Below are positions 1-6,897 of a stretch of DNA of 6,897 nt, in pieces. The stretch is from contig JASHQP010000198.1 of the NCBI GenBank assembly GCA_030039095.1, forward strand, positions 1 to 6,897, given 5' to 3'. This DNA comes from Streptosporangiaceae bacterium (lineage in GTDB: Bacteria > Actinomycetota > Actinomycetes > Streptosporangiales > Streptosporangiaceae). The notes under the pieces are model-generated. The model searched no databases. It saw only the letters and a list, made by a program, of their open reading frames with translations, and was not told the DNA's origin. A program made the translations under genes and the position numbers. How positions within the stretch are numbered: the stretch's first letter is position 1; each line of letters opens with the position of its first letter.

Positions 1-1473
1 CGGACGGTCTCACCTACACGTTTCACCTGCGCCCCGACATCTACTACTCAGGCTCTACCCATCAGGCGATCGTGGCCAAGGACTTTGTCTACGCGGTCGA
101 GCGATTCTGCGATGTCAACAAGCAGGTCGCCGACCCCACCTATTACAACGCGACCTTGCTCGGGTTCCAGCAGTACTGCACCGAGGAGGCGAAGGACGTG
201 AAGCCCGGCACCGAGGCTGCGGTCACGGCGTGGATCAACGCACACCCGATTCCCTCGGTGACTGCCCCCAACCCGACAACGGTCGTCTTCCATCTAAAGC
301 AGAAGGCGACCGACTTCCTGAGCATTCTCACGATGAACTTCGTGACCCCGATGCCCGAGAACGTCGTCGGCAATTACATTCCCGACTCGCTTGCGCTCCG
401 CCAGCACTTCCCGTCGAGCGGCCCTTATTACATTTCTTCCTACGCTCCGGGCAAGGAGCTGACTCTTACCAAGGTGGCGCACTACAACGCGGCAGCAGAT
501 CCCGCACGGCCGGCGTATGTCAACAAGATCGTGGTCAACTTCACGACGAACACGGCCAGCGCCGTCGTGCAGGCGATCCAGTCCGGCTCGGCCGACCTCG
601 CGCTGTACCTGGGTACCCCGCCCGTCTCCACGATCGCCACCTACGAGGCGCAGCACAGTCCTTACATCCACTCGTCCATCGGCGGCGGCCAGGATTTCAT
701 CAACGTCAACGACACGCCGTACAACAACTCGGCCGGAGGCAAGGCCCTCCGCAACCTGAAGGTGCGCCAGGCGCTGGCGTATGCCATTAACTACCAGCAC
801 ATCGTTCAGCTCTTCGGGGGCAGCGTCGTCGCACAGCCAAACCATCAGATCCTGATTCCCACTCAGGTCGGTTACGTCAAGTACGATCCGTATCCGACCC
901 CAAACAACGAGGGCGATCCCGCCAAGGCAAAGCAGCTGCTCGCGGAGGCCGGATATCCACACGGGATCACGTTCAACGCGATCTATGAAACTGTGGACGA
1001 GAACGGCTCCAATGGCGCCGAGCTCGCCACAACACTCAAGAGTGATCTCGCAAAGGCGGGCATCACCTTGAACCTCATTCAGCTGCCCGCCTCCAGCTTC
1101 GCCGCCTATCTGGAAAACCCGAAGTCGGCGTGGGACCTGAACCTGACCGGCGTGGACGATCCAGACTTCCAGGGCGATGACTCCCGTCAGATGCTGGGAG
1201 GCCAGCTCGATTCGCAGGTCGCCGACGGATGCGGTGCCACCAACTACGGCATCTGCTTCAACAGCCCTGTCTTCAACAAGTACGTGACGGAAGCGGAGGA
1301 GGCTGCCAACCAGGCACCGTACTGGGAGGAGGCGGATCACTACGCATCCGAGCAGCTGCCGTACATACCGCTGATCACCATCAACGCAGTCGCCATAACG
1401 TCGAGCCGCATTCGCCACTTCGAGTGGGCGAACCTCCCGGTGGCCCCGGACATCACGGCAGTCAGCGTCGTAA

Positions 1474-1484
<11 letters not shown>
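1..1484 (+). CDS. ABC transporter substrate-binding protein, family 5 (peptide/nickel type), 5' partial
   Basis: This is the extracytoplasmic solute receptor of the importer encoded downstream. The reading frame is open from position 3, so the start and any lipoprotein signal peptide lie outside the window; 493 residues are visible. Visible residues 1-10 (DGLTYTFHLR) are the family 5 motif normally found about 100 residues into the protein, so roughly that much is missing. Other family signatures are VRQALAYAI at residues 254-262, preceding the helix that starts lobe II, and LLAEAGYPHGI near 312-322. The C-terminus (YIPLI, then a final ITAVSVVNGK) looks complete. Four cysteines (36, 59, 410, 418) are compatible with disulfides in an exported protein. 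The stop codon TAA overlaps the ATPase gene by 11 bp. The family binds peptides, nickel chelates, opines, sugars and other organics, so the ligand cannot be read from the sequence. A paired oxygenase suggests a small organic compound rather than bulk peptides (inference). Confidence 0.95.
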
Positions 1485-3172
<1,688 letters not shown>

Positions 3173-3180
<8 letters not shown>

Positions 3181-4141
3181 ACTGCCCTTTCCGGTAGATC
3201 CCGAGATCGAGGCTCTCGCGCCGGCTGACCGGGCGCCGAGGGACCTGCGTCCGGGCTCGCTTTTCTCGCGCCTCTGGCGTGAACGCGAATTCACCTTCGG
3301 CATCGTCATCGTAGGGATCATGGTGGTGCTCGCGCTCGCAGCGCCGCTGTTCGCGGCCATCACGGGCCATGGTCCCGATGCCCAGTTCCAGAACACCGGG
3401 CTCTCCCCTGACGGGATCCCGGTCGGGCCGAACAGCAGCTTCTGGCTCGGCACGGACGCCAGCGGCCGTGACATCTTCATCAGAACCCTGTACGGCGCGC
3501 GAGTGTCGCTGCTCGTCGGAGTGCCGGCCACCACGATCGCCATGATCGTCGGAACGACCGTCGGCCTGTTCGCCGGCTACTTCGGCGGCCTGGTCGACCG
3601 GGTGCTCTCGCAGATCATCGACGTCGTGCTCTCGTTCCCGTTCGTGGTCACGGCGCTGAGCCTGGTGACCTTGAACCGATCCTCCAGCGGCAACTCGATC
3701 GTGAGCCCGGTCCTGCTGGTGATCATCGTGATCTCCGCCTTCGCCTGGACCTACTTCGCTCGGCTCACCCGCGGCCTGACCCAGGACATCCGGTCCCGGC
3801 CGTTCGTCGAAGCCGCACGCACCCTCGGGGCGGGCAACCGGCGGATCATCTTCCGGGAGATCCTGCCACTGGTGACCCCGGCCGTGGCCGTCTACTGGGC
3901 CGTCCAGCTTCCGCAGAACATGGTGGCGGAGGCGACGATGTCATTCCTGGGAATCGGGATTCTTCCGCCCAACCCGAGCCTCGGGAACATCATCTCCGAC
4001 GCGCAGAGCACCAACCTCTACACCGTCCAGCCCTGGTATCTCCTGGCACCGGCCATCACATTGCTCCTGCTGGTTCTCGGCTTCAACGCCGTCAGCGGTG
4101 GGTTCCGCAACGTTCTCGATCCCAACGGACCCGGCAGGTAG
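3173..4141 (+). CDS. ABC transporter permease, DppC type
   Basis: This is one of the two membrane subunits of the importer, 322 residues long. A cytoplasmic N-terminal tail of about 40 residues precedes TM1 (about 42-63). An external loop carries the DppC signature LGTDASGRD (92-100), followed by the conserved segment YGARVSLLVG (107-116). Further membrane segments lie near 117-138, 147-166, 177-198, 233-250 and 286-308. The cytoplasmic EAA loop, which contacts the ATPase, is FVEAARTLGAGNRR (211-224), followed by the I-LP element at 230-232. I chose ATG 3173 because it sits in an ATGACTGA overlap with the ATPase stop and gives a typical N-terminus. An in-frame GTG at 3146 would add nine residues rich in Pro and Gly and overlap the ATPase by 35 bp. 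No strong Shine-Dalgarno is visible. The permease genes run C then B, the reverse of the usual dpp order. Confidence 0.95.
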
Positions 4142-4143
4142 CG

Positions 4144-5145
4144 ATGTGGGCGTTCATCCTGCGGCGCGTCGGCCGGTCGGTCATGACGCTGATCATCGTT
4201 CTCATCGCCACGTTCGGCATGACCCGCCTCGCCTACCAGAACCCGGCCGCGACGCTCCTGCCCCGTAACGCGACCGGGCGGCAGATCGCGGAGCTTAAGG
4301 CAGCACTCGGCCTCGACCAGCCGTGGTACACCCAGCTGTGGCACTACTTTTTCGGTGGCTCAAAGATCGAGGGTGTCGAGACGGGCATCCTCCGCTGGCC
4401 ACCGTCGTTCGGCTACTCGTTCCACGAGCAGACCGCCGTGACGCCGCTCGTCCTGTCGAAGGTGCAGGCGACCGCTTCGCTCGCGCTGGGCGCCGTCATT
4501 ATCTGGATGACGCTGTCGCTGCTGTTCGGAGTCGCATCGGCGTGGCACCCCGGATCGTGGGTTGACCGCACGGTCTCCGGTTTCTCCTATGTCGGCCTGG
4601 CGGTCCCGACGTTCGTGACCGGGGTGGTCCTCTCCTACGTCCTGTTTTTCGAGCTCGGCAACGCTGGCATCCACATATTTCCCGACGGTGGATACGTGCC
4701 CATCACCCAGAACCCGCTGCAGTGGGCACAGCACCTCCTGCTGCCCTGGGCGACAGTGGCGATCGCCGAAATCGGGGTGTTCCAGCGGGTGGTGCGGGCG
4801 AGCATGCTCGACGTCCTGAGCGCCGACTACATCCGATCGGCCCGGGCCAAGGGCGTCAGCGAGCGCCGGGTGTACTTCAGCTACGCGCTCAAGGCGGCGC
4901 TCAACCCCGTTATCACGCTCAGCGGCCTGGAATTCGCCGGCATCCTGGGCGGCGCCATCGTGGCCGAGGAGATCTTCGGCATCGACGGCGTAGGCCGCCT
5001 GGCGATCAACTCCGCCCTCAACGGCGACTTCCCCGTGGTGATCGCGACGACCGTGTTCGCCTCGGTCGTCTTCATCGCGTCGACGCTCGTCGTGGACATC
5101 ATCACCCACCTGCGCGATCCCGCCTCGTCCACCGTCATGTTGTAG
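4144..5145 (+). CDS. ABC transporter permease, DppB type
   Basis: This is the second membrane subunit, 333 residues, predicted to pair with the DppC-type permease. The N-terminus MWAFILRRVGRSV leads into TM1 (about 12-30). The family element LGLDQPWYTQLW (55-66) follows, and then GYS (90-92). Further membrane segments lie near 108-131, 145-170, 197-214, 257-276 and 297-320. The EAA loop is DYIRSARAKGVSERR (228-242), and the late conserved element EEIFGIDGVG (275-284) matches the DppB consensus with Asp where Pro is commoner. The C-terminus THLRDP resembles the usual short D-P tail of DppB proteins. The gene begins 2 nt after the upstream stop codon. A weak AGGT at 4136-4139 could act as ribosome-binding site. 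With its neighbours it completes a full importer: binding protein, two permeases and fused ATPase. Confidence 0.95.
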   Translation: MWAFILRRVGRSVMTLIIVLIATFGMTRLAYQNPAATLLPRNATGRQIAELKAALGLDQPWYTQLWHYFFGGSKIEGVETGILRWPPSFGYSFHEQTAVTPLVLSKVQATASLALGAVIIWMTLSLLFGVASAWHPGSWVDRTVSGFSYVGLAVPTFVTGVVLSYVLFFELGNAGIHIFPDGGYVPITQNPLQWAQHLLLPWATVAIAEIGVFQRVVRASMLDVLSADYIRSARAKGVSERRVYFSYALKAALNPVITLSGLEFAGILGGAIVAEEIFGIDGVGRLAINSALNGDFPVVIATTVFASVVFIASTLVVDIITHLRDPASSTVML

Positions 5146-5181
5146 CGAGACCCATCTGCACCGCCTACAAAGGAGGCTTCC
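5146..5181 (+). promoter_or_regulatory. Intergenic spacer with strong Shine-Dalgarno and small hairpin ahead of the monooxygenase
   Basis: This is the only real gap in the operon, 36 nt between the permease stop and the proposed monooxygenase start. AAAGGAGG at 5169-5176 is fully complementary to the standard 16S rRNA 3' end and lies 5 nt before the ATC at 5182. It can also pair with the segment just upstream: CCGCCT (5161-5166) with AGGAGG (5171-5176), a G-A mismatch at the third pair and an ACAA loop. Alternatively GCCT (5163-5166) can pair with AGGC (5174-5177). No poly-T tract follows, so it is not a terminator. I saw no -10/-35 pair I would trust. A ribosome ending on the permease could open the hairpin (inference). 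Confidence 0.6.
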
Positions 5182-6507
5182 ATCTCAGCGCCGCAGCTAC
5201 ACCTGCTCTTGATGGGCAATCCGCACTTCGGCAGCGGAAGCTGGCGGCGGCCCGGGGTCGACACCACGCCCGCCGGTGTTCTCAGATACGTGATCGGCAA
5301 CGCACAACTGGCGGAGCGTGCCAAGTTCGACGCCATCTTCTTCGCGGACATCCTCAACTTCGGTCCCGAGGCAACGTGGGCGTACAAGGTCACCGAGGAC
5401 TTCGAGCCGGTGACGCTCAGCTCAGCGCTGTCCGCCGTGACACAGCGGATCGGGCTGGTGGCAACCGGTTCGGCCACCCATCAGGCCCCGTACCACTTGG
5501 CGCGCCAGTTCCTTTCTCTCGATCATCTCAGCGGCGGCCGGGCCGGCTGGAACCTCGTCACCAGCTTCGCACAGGCCGCAGCGGACAACTTCGGTAGCAC
5601 CTACACGCCACACGACGACCGCTACCGGCGGGCCGAGGAAGCCCTGGAAGTGGTCCGCAAGCTCTGGGATTCCTGGGATGAGGGCACGATCATCGATGAC
5701 CGCGCTGGCGGCATCTACAACGACGTCTCCCGCATCCATGTCGCGCACCACCACGGCGAATACTTCGACGTCAGAGGCCCGCTCGGCGCATCACGGTCCG
5801 CCCAGGGGCAGCCGGTCATCTTCCAGGCGGGCTCCTCAGAGACCGGCCGCAGGTTCGCGGCCCAGCACGCCGAGGTCATTTTCACCGGCCAGCTCAACCT
5901 GGAGCGCGGCCAGCAGTTCTACCGCGACGTTCACGCACAGGCACGCCGCTTCGGCCGCGCGGCGCCGCCGCTGATCACTCCCTCCCTCGGCTTCGTCGTC
6001 GGCTCGACAGAGACTGAGGCCAGGGCGATCGATGCCGACATCCTGGAGCACACCAGCCTGGAGTACCAGGCGGGGTGGCTGTCCGAGGTTGAGGTCAACG
6101 TGATCGGCGCCGACCCCGACGGGCCGGTGCCCGACACAGCATTCCCGGCCTCGACTCAGACCCACCAGACCGCCTTGGCCGGCTACCGGGCGCTCGCGCA
6201 GCAGAGCGGGACCGTCCGGGAGTTCCTGCAGAAGACCCTCGCGGCGTTCGGCCAACGGGTAGTGGGCTCGCCGGAGCAGATCGCCGACTCGATCCAGGGC
6301 TGGTTCGAGGGAGGCGCCGCCGACGGCTTCATCCTGCACGGCGGCGCCGCACCCGGCCAGCTAGCGGCCTTCGCGGACCACGTGGTCCCGATCCTCCAGG
6401 ACCGCGGCCTGTTCCGCCGCGACTACAACGGCAGCACGCTCCGGGACCATCTGGGTCTCCCCTATCCAGCCAACCAGTACACGGCCAAGGATCGGTCACC
6501 TGTATGA
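5182..6507 (+). CDS. LLM-class flavin-dependent monooxygenase, NtaA/SnaA/DszA/SoxA family
   Basis: This is a cytoplasmic TIM-barrel oxygenase of the two-component type, which uses FMNH2 supplied by a separate reductase (none seen here) to hydroxylate or cleave organic N or S compounds. With the proposed start it has 441 residues, normal for the group that includes nitrilotriacetate monooxygenase and dibenzothiophene-sulfone monooxygenase. Signatures include QLHLLLMG (5-12, first beta strand), WRRP (21-24), GGRAGWNLVTS (118-128), DDRYRRAEEALEVV (145-158), HHHGEYFDVRGPL (189-201), QAGSSETG (215-222, flavin-phosphate region by family analogy), VVGSPEQIADS (360-370) and LFRRDY followed by TLRDHLGL (410-426). 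Start choice is unusual: ATC at 5182 follows a perfect Shine-Dalgarno and restores the first strand. The first standard starts, TTG 5209 and ATG 5212, would cut into that strand and lie over 30 nt from the Shine-Dalgarno. The substrate is unknown. Family call is certain, exact start less so. Confidence 0.93.
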   Translation: MSAPQLHLLLMGNPHFGSGSWRRPGVDTTPAGVLRYVIGNAQLAERAKFDAIFFADILNFGPEATWAYKVTEDFEPVTLSSALSAVTQRIGLVATGSATHQAPYHLARQFLSLDHLSGGRAGWNLVTSFAQAAADNFGSTYTPHDDRYRRAEEALEVVRKLWDSWDEGTIIDDRAGGIYNDVSRIHVAHHHGEYFDVRGPLGASRSAQGQPVIFQAGSSETGRRFAAQHAEVIFTGQLNLERGQQFYRDVHAQARRFGRAAPPLITPSLGFVVGSTETEARAIDADILEHTSLEYQAGWLSEVEVNVIGADPDGPVPDTAFPASTQTHQTALAGYRALAQQSGTVREFLQKTLAAFGQRVVGSPEQIADSIQGWFEGGAADGFILHGGAAPGQLAAFADHVVPILQDRGLFRRDYNGSTLRDHLGLPYPANQYTAKDRSPV

Positions 6508-6897
6508 CAGCCACGTCTATCCGGTCATCCGAGGCGGGCACGGCTAAAGGCCACGACATCCGCTCACTTACCAGCCCGGAGGACGTTGCCCAGGCGGCGG
6601 AGGTATTCCGGAGCGCGATGATCGGTATCCCGTTCGCGGCCGAGTACGAGGTGGCCAAGCTCCATGAACCCGGGCGGACGCTGGGCGCCTTCGACAAGGA
6701 CAAGATCGTCGGCAGCGCCGACGCCTACACCAGCTGGCTGACCGTGCCCGGCGGCACCCGTGTGCCGCACGCCGCGGTGACCCACGTGGGCGTGCTCCCG
6801 TCACACAGACGCCGCGGGATCATGACGGCGCTACTGACCCGCCAGCTCACGGACATCGCGGGCCGCGGCGAGGTGGTCGCGTCGCTGCGCGCGTCCG
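6504..6897 (+). CDS. GNAT N-acetyltransferase, Eis-like, 3' partial
   Basis: The first 131 codons of an acetyl-CoA-dependent N-acetyltransferase run off the right edge. The ATG overlaps the monooxygenase stop as ATGA, a classic coupling junction, with only a weak and distant AAGG at 6487-6490. After about 17 loosely conserved residues come a first strand (HDIRSLTSPED, 18-27) and helix, then GAFDKDKIVGSADAY (61-75), the element LTVPGGTRVPHAAVTHVGVL (79-98), and the acetyl-CoA pyrophosphate loop SHRRRGIM (100-107). LTVPG, then the strand ending in GV.P and HRRRG, is the arrangement in Eis-family acetyltransferases, which are usually about 400 residues long with a second GNAT-like domain and an SCP2-like tail. 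If so, about 270 residues are missing. Eis proteins acetylate amines, including aminoglycosides and lysines. Here the operon suggests an amine-containing substrate or product of the imported compound (inference). A simple single-domain GNAT is not excluded. Confidence 0.9.
   Translation, partial: MTATSIRSSEAGTAKGHDIRSLTSPEDVAQAAEVFRSAMIGIPFAAEYEVAKLHEPGRTLGAFDKDKIVGSADAYTSWLTVPGGTRVPHAAVTHVGVLPSHRRRGIMTALLTRQLTDIAGRGEVVASLRAS

Noticed and set aside
4360..5109. Minus-strand open frame of 249 codons inside the DppB-type permease gene
   Set aside because: The product is highly charged and low in complexity (many D, R, G, H); it mirrors the codon bias of the permease on the other strand.
5146..5181. 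Transcription terminator or internal promoter between permease and monooxygenase
   Set aside because: The small hairpin has no following T tract and overlaps the ribosome-binding site; no convincing -10/-35 elements were seen in the spacer.
5209..5214. TTG 5209 or ATG 5212 as the monooxygenase start
   Set aside because: Both remove part of the conserved first beta strand and lie over 30 nt from the perfect Shine-Dalgarno at 5169-5176. They remain a fallback if AUC is not used.
4722..5597. Plus-strand open frame of 291 codons bridging the permease and monooxygenase genes
   Set aside because: It is out of frame with both well-supported genes and its translation is Arg/Gly/Pro-rich without motifs.

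Overview
The window is part of one co-directional, tightly packed operon on the + strand. It comes from a high-GC bacterium, most likely an actinomycete. By eye roughly two thirds of bases are G or C, third codon positions are strongly G/C, and the protein variants (fused DppD-DppF ATPase, DszA/NtaA-type flavin monooxygenase, Eis-type acetyltransferase) are common in Actinomycetota. The genus cannot be named from the sequence.

Layout. Positions 1-1484 hold the C-terminal ~493 residues of a family 5 (peptide/nickel/opine type) solute-binding protein whose start lies before the window. Positions 1474-3180 encode a double-headed ATPase, two NBDs in one chain. Positions 3173-4141 encode a DppC-type permease and 4144-5145 a DppB-type permease. 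A 36-nt spacer (5146-5181) carries the only strong Shine-Dalgarno sequence I found. It leads into an LLM-class flavin-dependent monooxygenase of the NtaA/SnaA/DszA group (5182-6507). An Eis-like GNAT acetyltransferase starts at 6504 and runs off the right edge.

Junctions are very tight: 11-bp overlap, 8-bp overlap, 2-nt gap, 36-nt gap, 4-bp ATGA overlap. This implies one transcript and translational coupling. There is no gene-free stretch over 300 bases and no RNA gene, mobile element, CRISPR array or terminator that I could support. The operon promoter must lie upstream of the window.

Working together (inference): the binding protein, two permeases and fused ATPase form a complete ABC importer. 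The substrate could then be oxidised by the FMNH2-dependent monooxygenase, with acetylation by the GNAT enzyme before or after. Transporter + NtaA-type monooxygenase + GNAT is the same set of functions used in the Bacillus S-(2-succino)cysteine salvage operons, although the transporter and GNAT families here differ. The most unusual local feature is the monooxygenase start: a perfect ribosome-binding site and the conserved first beta strand both point to an AUC codon at 5182, not to the first canonical start 27 nt downstream.
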